Assembly: GCA_964418255.1 (NCBI GenBank)
Contig: CAYQKV010000002.1
Coordinates: 1 to 64,000, forward strand
Source: CAG-1782 sp964418255
GTDB lineage: Bacteria; Bacillota; Clostridia; Christensenellales; DTU072
DNA length: 64,000 bases
Direction of reading: 5' to 3'
The notes beneath the pieces were generated by a model that worked only from the letters and a program-made list of their open reading frames with translations, did not search any database and was not told the origin of the DNA. Both the position numbers and the translations under genes were made by a program. Shown here in pieces: positions 18,193 through 27,527 of this stretch. Numbering within the stretch: the first letter of the stretch is position 1; the number at the start of each line of letters is the position of its first letter.

Positions 18193-19257
18193 ATGCAGGA
18201 AATCGTAAACAAACTCACTGAGCTTCTGGGCGGATTTTTGCCCGAAATCGATATTTCGATTAAACTCGGCGTTATCGGCGGCGTGATAATTCTGCTGTTG
18301 TTTTTCATAGCTTTGGCTATGAGCGCGGGCAGCAAAATTACCAAATACAGGAAAAAACTGATTGCCGGAGCGAAATCGCTTAACGCGCAACCGCCTATTA
18401 CCGAGGCCAACATCGACGTGGTTTACAAAGAGCTCGGCGGTCACCCCGAAGAAGTCAAAAAAGGCTGGGAAGCCTTTATGGACCAGAGAATAGGTTATCC
18501 GTCCGATTACATCACGACCAAAGACGTGCTTAATTCGAGAGAATTCAGCGGCAAAGGAGCGGCGGCGAAAGTTTTCCTCGCTATTCTCGGCGCAATCGTC
18601 TGGGCGTTGATTGCGGTCGTCGGTTATATGACGGGTGTGGAAGCGGACACGGTTATGTCGGCTGTTATCGCGTTGGAATTCGTCATTATCCCCGTCGCGG
18701 TATACATCATCACGTTGCTTTTACTCGACATTGCGTATAACCGCAAGATAAGACGGCTCGGACTTGCTTTCATCAGTTTCTGTGAAATTCTCGACGCGAA
18801 AGTTATCGTAAGCGACAAGGAAGAAAGAGAATTCGTAAGCGACAACCTCGAAGAAATCAACAGAAGAGTGGAAGAACTCATCGCGGGACGCGAGGGCGGA
18901 GAAGACGTTATCGAAGTCATAGCCGCGCCGAAAGTCGAAGAGGTCGAAGAAATAGAAGTTCCGGAAGAGCCCGAAGAAGAGCCGATTGCGGAAGAAGAAC
19001 CCGCGGCGATAGAGGAAGAAGAACCGGCAATCACCCTTGCGGAAATGACGGAAGAAGAGAAAGAGAACTACTTTATGTTGCTTCTCGACGTCGTGGACAG
19101 GGCGATAGCGGACGAAAACTGCACCGAAGACGATTACGCGCTTATCGCGGCTTCGATTTACGACGAGGCGGTGAAGTCGGGCGCGATAGAAAATCCCGAC
19201 GATATGGCGATTTTCGAAGACTGTTTTGCGCGGCTTGCCGAAAAAATCGGCGGTTAA
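18193..19257 (+). CDS. Membrane protein with acidic cytoplasmic tail, function unknown
   Basis: A 354-residue product not recognised. One membrane helix lies at about residues 27-48. A soluble loop of about 75 residues with KELGGHPEEVKKGWEAF follows, and then two helices at about 121-180. The C-terminal half is soluble, with an extremely Glu/Pro-rich stretch (roughly 245-280) followed by a helical segment. AGGAG at 18180-18184 sets the start. It has its own promoter. The acidic tail suggests a protein-interaction role, which is inference only. Confidence 0.75.
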   Translation: MQEIVNKLTELLGGFLPEIDISIKLGVIGGVIILLLFFIALAMSAGSKITKYRKKLIAGAKSLNAQPPITEANIDVVYKELGGHPEEVKKGWEAFMDQRIGYPSDYITTKDVLNSREFSGKGAAAKVFLAILGAIVWALIAVVGYMTGVEADTVMSAVIALEFVIIPVAVYIITLLLLDIAYNRKIRRLGLAFISFCEILDAKVIVSDKEEREFVSDNLEEINRRVEELIAGREGGEDVIEVIAAPKVEEVEEIEVPEEPEEEPIAEEEPAAIEEEEPAITLAEMTEEEKENYFMLLLDVVDRAIADENCTEDDYALIAASIYDEAVKSGAIENPDDMAIFEDCFARLAEKIGG

Positions 19258-19343
19258 GCCCGTTGCGGAGAGATAAACTGAAACAAAAAAATCTTTTGTG
19301 GGCGGCGTAAGTCGTCCATAAAACATATTTTACGGGGTGTCGT

Positions 19344-19715
19344 ATGCTAAGATTTACCGCGACGAACGATAAAAATCTGCTCGGACGGTTGTACGGAGAA
19401 ATTTTCGGCGAAGATTTCGATAGAAGCGTGGGGTATGTTCTTTACGACGGAGACAAGCCGATAGGCATTGCGAAAATGACGGTAAAGACCGACGTTTCCG
19501 TTCTCGAAAGAGTGGGAATACTACCCGAAGAACGCGGCAAAGGCAACGGCGATTTTTTCACCCGCAGTCTGATTTGGGGAATGAGCAACGTATCGGAAAA
19601 GGTCGTTATAGCGGCGGTTATGCCGTATTATGAGAAATTCGGTTTCAAAGCCGAGGGAGATATAATGACCTGCAAGTCGTCGGTCGTGGCATTTCCTTGC
19701 GGCTGTCACAAATGA
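19344..19715 (+). CDS. GNAT-family N-acetyltransferase-like protein
   Basis: The 123-residue protein shows the GNAT layout: a central strand RVGILPEERGKGNGDFFTR with the R-x2-G-x-G acetyl-CoA loop, and a late PYYEKFGFKAEGD segment. It is shorter than typical (about 150), lacking part of the N-terminal region, and has a Cys-containing tail. The substrate is unknown. Its stop codon lies inside the ribosome site of glnS, so the two are probably one transcript. Confidence 0.75.
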   Translation: MLRFTATNDKNLLGRLYGEIFGEDFDRSVGYVLYDGDKPIGIAKMTVKTDVSVLERVGILPEERGKGNGDFFTRSLIWGMSNVSEKVVIAAVMPYYEKFGFKAEGDIMTCKSSVVAFPCGCHK

Positions 19716-19725
19716 GGAGGTAGAA

Positions 19726-21351
19726 ATGGCTACAAATTTTATCGAAAGCGTAATAGAAAACGACCTTGAAACGGGCAAATGTACGGAAGTCGTGACGCGT
19801 TTTCCGCCCGAACCCAACGGTTATCTGCACGTCGGACACGCAAAAAGCCTGTGCATTAACTTCGGAGCAAAAGCAAAGTACAACGGAAGATGCAATCTGC
19901 GCTTCGACGACACCAACCCGACCAAAGAGGACGTGGAATACGTCGACAGCATCAAAGAAGATATAAAATGGCTGGGTTTCGAATGGGATAACGAGTGCTT
20001 TGCGAGCGATTATTTCGAACAAACCTATCAATACGCCGAACTTCTGATAAAAAAAGGTCTCGCGTACGTCTGCGACCTGAGCGCGGAAGAAATAAAACAG
20101 ACGAGGGGTACGCTTACCGAACCGGGCACGGAAAGCCCGTACAGGAACAGAACCGTTGAAGAAAACCTCGAACTTTTCAGAGGTATGCGCGACGGGAAAT
20201 ATCCCGACGGAAGCAAGGTGCTTCGCGCAAAAATCGATATGGCGAGCAGCAATCTCAATATGCGCGACCCCGTAATATACCGCGTGCTCAGAGCGCACCA
20301 TCATCATACGGGCGACAAATGGGTGATTTATCCTATGTACGACTTTGCGCACCCGATAGGAGACGCAATCGAAGGAATAACCCATTCGATTTGCACGCTT
20401 GAATTCGAAGACCACCGTCCTTTGTACGATTGGGTAACCGAAAACTGCGGTTTTGTTACCCCTCCGCATCAATATGAATTTGCGAGACTGAACATTAAAA
20501 ACACGATAATGAGCAAGAGATATCTTAAAAAACTCGTAGAGACGGGCGCGGTGGACGGATGGGACGACCCGAGGATGCCGACGCTGAGCGGAATGAGAAA
20601 AAGAGGGTATCCCGCGGAGGCGATTAAAAATTTCTGCGCTACGGTCGGGGTTGCGAAAGCCAACAGCGAAGTAGACGGCGCGGTGCTCGAACATTGCGTG
20701 AGGGATTATCTCAACGAAAAGGCGAAGAGGGTTATGGTCGTGGAAAACCCGCTCAAAATCGTCGTGGACAATATGGGCGAAGAACCGATGGAAATCGAAG
20801 TTTGCGACAACCCTAGTATTCCCGAAGACGGAACGCATATAGTCAGATTCGGGCGGGAAATTTTCATAGAAAGAGCTGACTTTGCGGTCAATCCGCCGCC
20901 GAAATACAAGAGGCTTGTTCCCGGAGGAATGGTCAGGCTCAAAGGCGCGTTTATTTTGAAATACGTTTCTCACGTCGAAGAAAACGGAGAAGTGAAAGAG
21001 GTGCACTGCGAGTATATCGAAGATTCGGCGCAGGGCGGCGCGAACGCGGGGATAAAAGTCAAAGGCGTCGTGCAATGGGTCAACGCGAAAGACGGGGTTG
21101 CGGTTACGCTCAACAAATACTACGGTCTTTTGCTGGACGAGACCGACGGAGTCAAGGATTTCGACCAAAGATTGAACCCGAATTCCCTCGTCGTGGTAAA
21201 AGGCGCGGTTGCGGAACCGTTCCTTGCGGAGAGAGAAGAAGGGGAGAGTTTCCAGTTTATGAGAGCGGGGTATTACAAGCTCGCTGAGAAGAGGGACGAC
21301 GGGTTGCTTTGCTACCTTATAGTCGGGCTGAAAGACACGTTCAACAAGTAA
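19726..21351 (+). CDS. glnS: Glutaminyl-tRNA synthetase
   Basis: The 541-residue class I synthetase charges tRNA-Gln directly. PPEPNGYLHVGHAKS carries the HIGH motif as HVGH (35-38). MSKR at 262-265 is the KMSKS motif. FDDTNPTKED and the C-terminal double beta-barrel region are present. GAGGAGGT lies 7 bases before the ATG. Many Firmicutes lack GlnRS and use GatCAB transamidation, so its presence is a useful lineage marker. Confidence 0.97.
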   Translation: MATNFIESVIENDLETGKCTEVVTRFPPEPNGYLHVGHAKSLCINFGAKAKYNGRCNLRFDDTNPTKEDVEYVDSIKEDIKWLGFEWDNECFASDYFEQTYQYAELLIKKGLAYVCDLSAEEIKQTRGTLTEPGTESPYRNRTVEENLELFRGMRDGKYPDGSKVLRAKIDMASSNLNMRDPVIYRVLRAHHHHTGDKWVIYPMYDFAHPIGDAIEGITHSICTLEFEDHRPLYDWVTENCGFVTPPHQYEFARLNIKNTIMSKRYLKKLVETGAVDGWDDPRMPTLSGMRKRGYPAEAIKNFCATVGVAKANSEVDGAVLEHCVRDYLNEKAKRVMVVENPLKIVVDNMGEEPMEIEVCDNPSIPEDGTHIVRFGREIFIERADFAVNPPPKYKRLVPGGMVRLKGAFILKYVSHVEENGEVKEVHCEYIEDSAQGGANAGIKVKGVVQWVNAKDGVAVTLNKYYGLLLDETDGVKDFDQRLNPNSLVVVKGAVAEPFLAEREEGESFQFMRAGYYKLAEKRDDGLLCYLIVGLKDTFNK

Positions 21352-21419
21352 AAAGAAAAGGGTTGAAAGCGCAATCGCCAAAAAACGGAAAAAAAACTTC
21401 GGAAAATCTTAAAAAAGTA

Positions 21420-21448
21420 TTGAAAAAAAAATAAAATAAGTTTATAAT
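21420..21448 (+). promoter_or_regulatory. Promoter of the 21547 gene
   Basis: TTGAAA (21420-21425) and TATAAT (21443-21448) with a 17-base spacer. The predicted leader is about 90 nt. Confidence 0.8.
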
Positions 21449-21546
21449 AAAAAAGCGTATATAGGCAGAAGTGCGCAAAGTTTACGGTTTTAAGCCCAAA
21501 TCGGGGAAAAACCGAAGAAAAGCACTCGATTGTTAAGGAGACGACA

Positions 21547-23151
21547 ATGGCAGAAAAGACTACGACCGATGTAACCTACGAGAACACCGCTGTTCCTGCG
21601 GAGGACAAAGCGGCGACGGCGGCGGCCGAGATGGAGCTGAACGTCAGTTTGGACCAGCTCTCTTACATATGCGAATATTGCGGCAAAGTAAACGCAATCT
21701 CGTCTCCGAACTGCGTAAGATGCGGAAAGAGACGTCCTCGAAGCGAATACATCAACGCGATGAACAAAATCAAGAACGCTCAGAGCGTCAAAGCGCAGTA
21801 CATCGAAGAGCAGGCTAAACTTGCTACCGACAGACAGGAAGCCGCGCAACAACAGCTCGTACGTCTCGTGGAAAGCAGGGTTGCGGACGAAAAAGCGCAG
21901 ATTATGGCGCAGGAAGCCGTAAGACTCGAACAGGAAAGAGAGGAAATCAAACGCACTACCGCACGCGACGCGGTGCTCAGAATAATAGCGGCGGAGAGAG
22001 CCGCGGACGAAAAAGTCAAAGCGGCGGAAACGCGCGCGGACGAAGCAATCAGCGGCAGAAGCCGCGAAACCGAAGAGAGAATAGCCGCGGAGAGAGAAAA
22101 AGTGCTTTATGCCGCCGCGAAACGCGTTATCAGCGAAAGAGCGGGAATAGAGAACGCCGCGGAAGAGAGAATTGCCGCGGAGAGAAAGAGCACGGAACAG
22201 AAAGCGCAGGAGACTATCGCAAACGCGGTGGACGAAGCGGAAAAGAGCGCGGCGAGAAGAGCGGTTCTCAAAGTGGTAGCCAACGAACAGGCGGCGGAAG
22301 ACCGCGCGCGGCTGGAAAGAGACGCCATTTCGAGAGCGGCGATGGACAGGGTCGCGGAAGAACGCAGAATAGCGGAAATCAACGCGTATTCCAAATATAA
22401 AGTAGAGAGAGAAGCCATCGAAAGAGCGGTGGACGAGAGAATAAAAGCGGAAAGAGAAATGCTTTACGGCAGAAGAGGTTCCGCGGCGGTTTCTGCGCAG
22501 GGCGGGAGCGTGCAACCTCTTACCATAGTGCCGTACGTAGACAGTCATCACCCCTTATATCAATATAAGACGACGAAAACGGTTTATAAGTTCGTGCCCG
22601 ACGAGGCGCCCGCGCAGGAAAAACGCGTACCCGCGGTTTCGGGGAACGTTACTCCGGTTAAAGAAAAACGCAAAGGCTTCGGAGCGGTGAGAATTTTGTC
22701 GATTTTCGCGGCTATCTTTGCGGTGGTTGTGCTGCTGACTGTCGTTTTGTCGGAACAGCTGTCTATCTTTGAATATGTTAAGGAAGGCGTGAACCTCGAT
22801 ATTTTAATGTCGCTCTTTAAGGGAGAACTCGAAGGAACCGCAATGATTGCGCCGATAGGTATTTTGGTAATGGCAATAGGCGCGGCGGCTACCTTGATAT
22901 GCGGGATAGCCGAACTAATCAGAGGCAAAGCGGGCGCGGAATTCTGGATATGCGCGCTGGTTGCGCTGGTCGGCGCGATAGTAACGCTTGTCGGATTTAT
23001 AGTTTCGAAAGCAATCGATACTTCGGACATTATGGGAAGTATGGGCATAGGAATGATTATCGCATTGGCGGCGGCGCTGGTTGCATTGATTTTGGCAATC
23101 GTCGCGACCGCGGTATACGGAAAGAAAAAACGCGCGGAGATAGACGCGTAA
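21547..23151 (+). CDS. Zinc-ribbon, coiled-coil and membrane protein of the QP-VPY cluster, function unknown
   Basis: A 534-residue protein of mosaic design. Residues 42-59 form a C-x2-C...C-x2-C zinc ribbon (Cys42, 45, 56, 59) followed by GKRRPRSEYINAM. Residues about 75-310 are an Ala/Glu/Arg-rich helix with repeated ERIAAER-type heptads, surely a long coiled coil. Residues 323-330 are QPLTIVPY, the motif shared across the cluster. Four membrane helices follow at about 381-401, 433-456, 467-487 and 500-522. The N-terminal part is probably cytoplasmic. AAGGAGAC lies just upstream of the ATG. It looks like a membrane-tethered scaffold; no enzymatic motif is seen. Confidence 0.8.
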   Translation: MAEKTTTDVTYENTAVPAEDKAATAAAEMELNVSLDQLSYICEYCGKVNAISSPNCVRCGKRRPRSEYINAMNKIKNAQSVKAQYIEEQAKLATDRQEAAQQQLVRLVESRVADEKAQIMAQEAVRLEQEREEIKRTTARDAVLRIIAAERAADEKVKAAETRADEAISGRSRETEERIAAEREKVLYAAAKRVISERAGIENAAEERIAAERKSTEQKAQETIANAVDEAEKSAARRAVLKVVANEQAAEDRARLERDAISRAAMDRVAEERRIAEINAYSKYKVEREAIERAVDERIKAEREMLYGRRGSAAVSAQGGSVQPLTIVPYVDSHHPLYQYKTTKTVYKFVPDEAPAQEKRVPAVSGNVTPVKEKRKGFGAVRILSIFAAIFAVVVLLTVVLSEQLSIFEYVKEGVNLDILMSLFKGELEGTAMIAPIGILVMAIGAAATLICGIAELIRGKAGAEFWICALVALVGAIVTLVGFIVSKAIDTSDIMGSMGIGMIIALAAALVALILAIVATAVYGKKKRAEIDA

Positions 23152-23170
23152 AAATATCGGACCTCAACGA

Positions 23171-23196
23171 ACATCCGTTTTCGGGCGGATGTTTTT
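23171..23196 (+). terminator. Weak terminator or attenuator between 21547 and 23225 genes
   Basis: ACATCCG (23171-23177) pairs with CGGATGT (23186-23192), followed by TTTTC. The gap to the next gene is only 73 bases, so partial read-through is likely. Confidence 0.55.
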
Positions 23197-23224
23197 CAAT
23201 TATGTGGAAAACAGGCGGTAGAAA

Positions 23225-24085
23225 ATGGCAAAGCATAAAAGCGACGAATTGGAAATAGAAGAATTTGAGCGTGCGCTTAAAGAAAAAACTTTGGAAGAAA
23301 TGACGGATTCCGAGTTTCTTTCGGGAGTGGACGAATGGAGCGCGCCGCTTTATATCGACTACCTTTCCGCGCCGAGAAACAGCGAAACTTCGGTAAGCGG
23401 CTACCTGTCCGCTACCAAAATCGGCATACTCGCTAAGAATGTAAAAAAGCCTGTTAAGGGAGCCGAAAGTTCGCAAAAAGACACCCAAAAGAGCAATAAA
23501 AAATACATTAAAAAACGTATGGCGGCGCTGATTGCCATAGCCGTTTTTTGTTTTATTATGCTGGCGGCGACGGCAATCGGATTTGCGGAAGTCGAGCCGA
23601 TATCCGATTATGTTCTGATGTACGAGCGGAGCGACGGAATAGGAATTCTGGACCCTGCGATTTCTATGGTAACGTATCTTGCGAATCTGGATTTAGACCC
23701 GAATTTCATCGTATATTTCAACGGAGCGAGAACGCCGTACGAGCTTATAGCGCCGTATGCGGTTGCCTGCGCTTCCATACTGTATCTCGTGTGCATTATT
23801 CTGATGTTCATAAAAGCGTTTGTCGCTATGTTCGAGAAGAGAACGGTTTGCGGATATTACGTAAAACGCAAGTTCGGTTTTATGTCGGTCGTATCCATTC
23901 TTTGCGCGTTGATATGCGTTATCGGCGGACTGTATGTTTCCGGCGGGCAAATTTCGCAGATTGCGGGATTTATCGTAGGCGAAGGAAGAAATTTCGAGAT
24001 GGGATACGGGCTGTACGCGATGATAATCGTGCCGATAGTAACTCTTATTTTGAGTTCGTTTGCGTACGGAAAGAAGAGAAGATAA
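23225..24085 (+). CDS. Four-helix membrane protein of the QP-VPY cluster
   Basis: The 286-residue product is not recognised. The N-terminal 95 residues are charged and cytoplasmic-looking. Then come a helix, an outside loop with PISDYVLMYE and ILDPAISMV, and three more helices ending in IVPIVTLILSSFAYGKKRR. This is clearly paralogous to the products at 24390 and 25965. All share a PI-x-Y or V-x-Y-x-S-x-Y segment, a DP followed by an aromatic loop, a GYGLY-like turn and a short basic end. It lies between a weak and a strong terminator. Confidence 0.8.
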   Translation: MAKHKSDELEIEEFERALKEKTLEEMTDSEFLSGVDEWSAPLYIDYLSAPRNSETSVSGYLSATKIGILAKNVKKPVKGAESSQKDTQKSNKKYIKKRMAALIAIAVFCFIMLAATAIGFAEVEPISDYVLMYERSDGIGILDPAISMVTYLANLDLDPNFIVYFNGARTPYELIAPYAVACASILYLVCIILMFIKAFVAMFEKRTVCGYYVKRKFGFMSVVSILCALICVIGGLYVSGGQISQIAGFIVGEGRNFEMGYGLYAMIIVPIVTLILSSFAYGKKRR

Positions 24086-24116
24086 CGGCGTGAACTCTAA
24101 AATAATGGGGCGCGCT

Positions 24117-24157
24117 CGGCTTCGCGGAAACGGATGTTTTCCGCGAAGCCGTTTTCT
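24117..24157 (+). terminator. Strong terminator after the 23225 gene
   Basis: CGGCTTCGCGGAAA (24117-24130) pairs with TTTCCGCGAAGCCG (24138-24151) and TTTTCTTTC follows. A second hairpin, CATATGCTTT/AAAGCATATG (24168-24199), comes right after. The rest of the gap to 24300 shows no gene. Confidence 0.85.
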
Positions 24158-24307
24158 TTCGGAAAACATATGCTTTCTTGCTTTGCGGCAAAGCATATGC
24201 GCGCGCCGCGTTACGCGCTCGGATAAGCCGATTGCGTTTAATTTCCGAATAAAGCGGATTTAATTCAAAATAATGCCAAATTTTTTTTGATTTTTACAAA
24301 TTATCTA

Positions 24308-24372
24308 TTGATATTTTCGTACTGCTATGATAGAATAGTAGCGTATAGTACTATAAATATATACTATAAATA
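24308..24372 (+). promoter_or_regulatory. Promoter and direct repeats before the 24390 gene
   Basis: TTGATA (24308-24313) and TAGAAT (24331-24336) with a 17-base spacer. Downstream, TACTATAAATA occurs twice (24349-24359 and 24362-24372) with a 13-base period. The repeats lie in the untranslated leader and could be a protein site or extra -10 elements. Confidence 0.6.
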
Positions 24373-24389
24373 TTATATAGGTGGCGATT

Positions 24390-25628
24390 ATGGCAGATAA
24401 CAGGACGGCTTCCGGAAAGAAGACGTTGAGTAAAGAACAGATGCGGGCGATTGCAAGGAGAAGAAGCGCGAAGGAAAGACGCGCTATGCTTACCGAGCGT
24501 CGCGCGACGGCGATTTCCAACTCGCGCGAACGCGCCAGACTTGCCGCGGGATACGGAGCGGACGATTACGATTACGGCGGTAATAACGGCGGCTTTAACG
24601 GCGGAAATTCTTACGCGCCCGAAGTCGACCACAGATTTGCCGCAGATATACAGAAAATGAAGTTTTGCAGAAAGCCTATCGGTTTTCTGATGAATATAGT
24701 GTTTATTGTCGCTATCGCGCTTATCGCAGTTTCGTTTCTGCCGGCGGATTTGCTTAAAGGCTCGGAAGTGAATAAATATATTTCCGAGTATACCGCCGTT
24801 TTTGCGGAGACCGAAGCCAAAGAACCTGCGGACGAGGCGGATAAGAAAGACGACCAAGACCAAGGCGGAGAAAACGAAGAAAACAAAGATGAAAACGGCG
24901 GTTCCGGAGAAGAAACTCCGGCAAATGCCGACGATGCCGAAGGTTCGGGCGAAGCGACGGGGGACGGCGAGACGGGTAACGAGAACGGCGGAGACGGGGA
25001 AAACAACGGCGCCGGAGAAAACACCGAAGGCGACGAAGCGAGCGACGAACTTAACGGAACCTATTACAAATTCAGCGATCCGGTGTACGGATGGATTTCT
25101 TACATAGCGAAACAGTTCGATTACGACCTTTCCATAGGGAATTCCGACTGGTACGACGCGCAGATTTCCAAAGTGGAAACGGGAATGAGCGACGGGTTTG
25201 CCGCAATTCTCATTCAGGCGTTCCCCGCGGCGATTATACTTTACGTGATTTTCGCGCTCGCTCTGACGATTAAGACGTTTATCTGCTGGGCGTCGGGAGA
25301 CAGAAGAATTTACCGCCATACCTGGATAGAATGTCTGATAATGATTGTGCTTGCGCTGGTTGTCGGACTCGGCGGTTTTGCGTGCACGGTTGACATAAGC
25401 GGCAGTATGGATTTTGCGAATATAGTGGATTTCCTTGCGGGAATAGTTATGAAGACGGGAGGATTTACCGCCGGATACGGATGGCTTATAATGGTAGGTT
25501 TGCCGGTAATCGGACTGATACTTTCTCCGTTCCTGCTCGAAAAGAAACTGAGAAGCAGAGATATTACGCAACCGGTAATAATGTACGAATACAAAGAATC
25601 GCTCGGGGGCGGAAAATCAAGACGTTAA
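24390..25628 (+). CDS. Membrane protein with long acidic external loop, QP-VPY cluster
   Basis: Taken as 412 residues from ATG 24390, which has AGGTGG 5 bases upstream; a GTG at 24381 is less likely. Residues 1-95 are Arg-rich with an NGGFNGGNS stretch. A helix at about 101-118 leads to VNKYISEYTAVF. Residues 141-220 are a low-complexity Asp/Glu/Asn/Gly insert, then comes FSDPVYGWISYIAKQF. Further helices lie near 270-295, 315-333 and 362-384. The end carries TQPVIMYEY. It is paralogous to the products at 23225 and 25965, and the acidic insert is unique to it. The loop would face outside and might bind cations. Confidence 0.8.
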   Translation: MADNRTASGKKTLSKEQMRAIARRRSAKERRAMLTERRATAISNSRERARLAAGYGADDYDYGGNNGGFNGGNSYAPEVDHRFAADIQKMKFCRKPIGFLMNIVFIVAIALIAVSFLPADLLKGSEVNKYISEYTAVFAETEAKEPADEADKKDDQDQGGENEENKDENGGSGEETPANADDAEGSGEATGDGETGNENGGDGENNGAGENTEGDEASDELNGTYYKFSDPVYGWISYIAKQFDYDLSIGNSDWYDAQISKVETGMSDGFAAILIQAFPAAIILYVIFALALTIKTFICWASGDRRIYRHTWIECLIMIVLALVVGLGGFACTVDISGSMDFANIVDFLAGIVMKTGGFTAGYGWLIMVGLPVIGLILSPFLLEKKLRSRDITQPVIMYEYKESLGGGKSRR

Positions 25629-25664
25629 ACATAAACGTGATTGGGAGATAAAGGAGAGATAGAT

Positions 25665-25946
25665 ATGACTAAGAAAAAGAGAAGACAGCTTGAAGCGGCG
25701 AGGCTCGAAGAAGAGCGCAGAGCGGAGGAAGCGGCTAAGAAACAGGCGCAACCTGCATATTTTCCCGGAATTACGTTCGGGTCTATGAGCGGAATGGTGT
25801 TGCCCGTAAGCGACGGACAGTTGAACGCCGTTCAGTTGCCGCCTATTATACAGCCTATATCTATCGTGCCGATGATGCAGGAAACCAAAGTTCCCGCGGC
25901 GAAAGACGATTTTGACGATTTCGACGATTTTGACGATTGGGACTGA
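25665..25946 (+). CDS. Small protein with Lys/Arg-rich start, QP motif and acidic DDF tail
   Basis: The product has 93 residues from ATG 25665, chosen because AAAGGAGAG precedes it; an upstream start at 25641 has no such site. It has no membrane helix. The basic, Glu-rich N-terminus may be helical. The middle has LPPIIQPISIVPMM, the cluster motif. It ends with DDF repeated three times and DDWD, coded by a tandem 9-bp repeat. It looks like a soluble adaptor. Function unknown. Confidence 0.75.
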   Translation: MTKKKRRQLEAARLEEERRAEEAAKKQAQPAYFPGITFGSMSGMVLPVSDGQLNAVQLPPIIQPISIVPMMQETKVPAAKDDFDDFDDFDDWD

Positions 25947-25964
25947 TATAATCGAGGAGAGGAG

Positions 25965-26861
25965 ATGGGCAAAGTGAATAAAACGGAGACCGTCAAGGCG
26001 GACGAGAAAGTTCCCGTTCGTCCTGCGGAAAATCAGTATAACAGGTACAATATGACGTTGCCGCAAAGTTTTTCGGTGTACAACGACGAAGGCAGCGTGG
26101 TTTATCGCGGAGAAGTGGAGCAGATGGCTAATCTTCTGCGCGCCGAACTGTTCGGGATAGAACCGTCCGAAGTCGCCGCACCCGTCAAAGAAGAGAAAGC
26201 GGAAACCGAAAAAAAGAAAAAGAAAGTACGCAGTTATACCAAAAAAAGAGGATTTTTCCTCGTACTGCCCGTAATTCTCGCAGTAGTAGTGCTGGCGGTT
26301 GCGGTGTGCGGACTTTTCGACACGCCGATTACCGAATATATCTCGATATATAACCACACTTACGTCGTGAAAACCGAATTCCCGTTGCTCGACCCCGTGA
26401 TTAGCTTTATCGGAGAGACGTTCGGAGTGGATACGGGCGCGTTGCCCGCGGCGTTCGGCGAGAGTTTTGTTTCGGGCGGAGAAGATTTCGGAGCGCAACT
26501 CGTTAAATACGCCTTGCCCGTGGCGATAGTCGTTTATCTCGTTTTCGCATTGATTATGTTGATTGTGGCAATAGTAGGACTTGCGGGAAAGAAGAGAGAA
26601 GACGGAACGTATAATAAAGCGCGGCTCGGATTTCTGAGTATAATAATGTTCCTTTGCTCGCTGATTATCGCAGTTTGCGGACTGAGCGCGAGCGGAACGG
26701 AAATAAGCGCTTTGCTCGAAGTACTTAGCGGAAAGAACGATTTCGGCATAGGGTACGCGATGTACGTCCTGATTGCCGTTCCCGTAATTACGTTTATCTG
26801 TACTTGCCTGGCGTACGGGAAAGACAAGAAAAACGAAGAAAAAAGCGAAAAAAAGAACTGA
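25965..26861 (+). CDS. Four-helix membrane protein of the QP-VPY cluster
   Basis: A 298-residue product with an N-terminal soluble part to about residue 92 (Lys/Glu-rich near 72-90), a helix, and a loop with PITEYISIYNHTY and LLDPVISFIG. Three more helices end in AVPVITFICTCLAYGKDKK. Alignment by eye with the 23225 product is continuous, including GFLSIIMFLCSLIIAVCGL against GFMSVVSILCALICVIGGL. The ATG follows GGAGAGGAG. No known domain. Confidence 0.8.
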   Translation: MGKVNKTETVKADEKVPVRPAENQYNRYNMTLPQSFSVYNDEGSVVYRGEVEQMANLLRAELFGIEPSEVAAPVKEEKAETEKKKKKVRSYTKKRGFFLVLPVILAVVVLAVAVCGLFDTPITEYISIYNHTYVVKTEFPLLDPVISFIGETFGVDTGALPAAFGESFVSGGEDFGAQLVKYALPVAIVVYLVFALIMLIVAIVGLAGKKREDGTYNKARLGFLSIIMFLCSLIIAVCGLSASGTEISALLEVLSGKNDFGIGYAMYVLIAVPVITFICTCLAYGKDKKNEEKSEKKN

Positions 26862-26879
26862 CGGCGGGTGCTTGGTAAT

Positions 26880-27524
26880 ATGGAAAACAACGGCGGCGAT
26901 ATAGAAAACATTTTCGATATAGAGAACATAGACGCGTTTATATCGTATAAAGACTATTTCGAACTGCCGCAGTTCAAGGAATATGCGAAAAAGAACGGCG
27001 TGGTTTTACCCGATAAAATCACGACGGGAAAAGAAGAAAAGACGGAAGTAACCGAAACGGAGACGAAGAAAAAAGTCAACGCCGCGGCGATAATGACCTG
27101 TGTGTTCGGATTGTTGTTTGTAGCGTGGGCGGCGATAGGATGTTTCCTTTCGGAAAGCGAAAAGGTAGGCGCGTTCTTCGTGCTGTACGGAGGACAAAAC
27201 GCGGTAGGGATAATAAAAACCCTTCTCGGCGGCGGATACGGGGACGCGTTGGACGCGGTCGCGGCGGTCGCTTGCCTTGCGGCAATAGTTATCGAGTTCG
27301 TGTTCGGGGCGATTGCGCTGACGCGGCTTAAAAAGAAAGGAATGGGAATCGCCGTAACGGTGGGAATGTGCCTCGGATTTGCGCTTACGCTTGTTTCGGC
27401 GGTAACGGGAATAGTCCGTAACGCGGGAACGCCTATGGGCGCGGCGATACTGGTTTCCGCACTCGCGTTTTTTACGTGCGTGATAGCGGGAGTCGGAGAC
27501 AGAAAAGTTAAGGAGAACGTATAA
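26880..27524 (+). CDS. Four-helix membrane protein, QP-VPY cluster
   Basis: About 214 residues if started at ATG 26880; a GTG at 26868 would add four residues. The acidic N-terminus carries the short repeat of IENIFDIENID. Four hydrophobic helices follow (roughly residues 68-88, 97-115, 123-145 and 155-205), with Gly- and Ala-rich faces. No QP-VPY motif is present. It lies 18 bases after the previous gene and 3 before the next, so it belongs to the same transcript. Confidence 0.75.
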   Translation: MENNGGDIENIFDIENIDAFISYKDYFELPQFKEYAKKNGVVLPDKITTGKEEKTEVTETETKKKVNAAAIMTCVFGLLFVAWAAIGCFLSESEKVGAFFVLYGGQNAVGIIKTLLGGGYGDALDAVAAVACLAAIVIEFVFGAIALTRLKKKGMGIAVTVGMCLGFALTLVSAVTGIVRNAGTPMGAAILVSALAFFTCVIAGVGDRKVKENV

Positions 27525-27527
27525 GGA

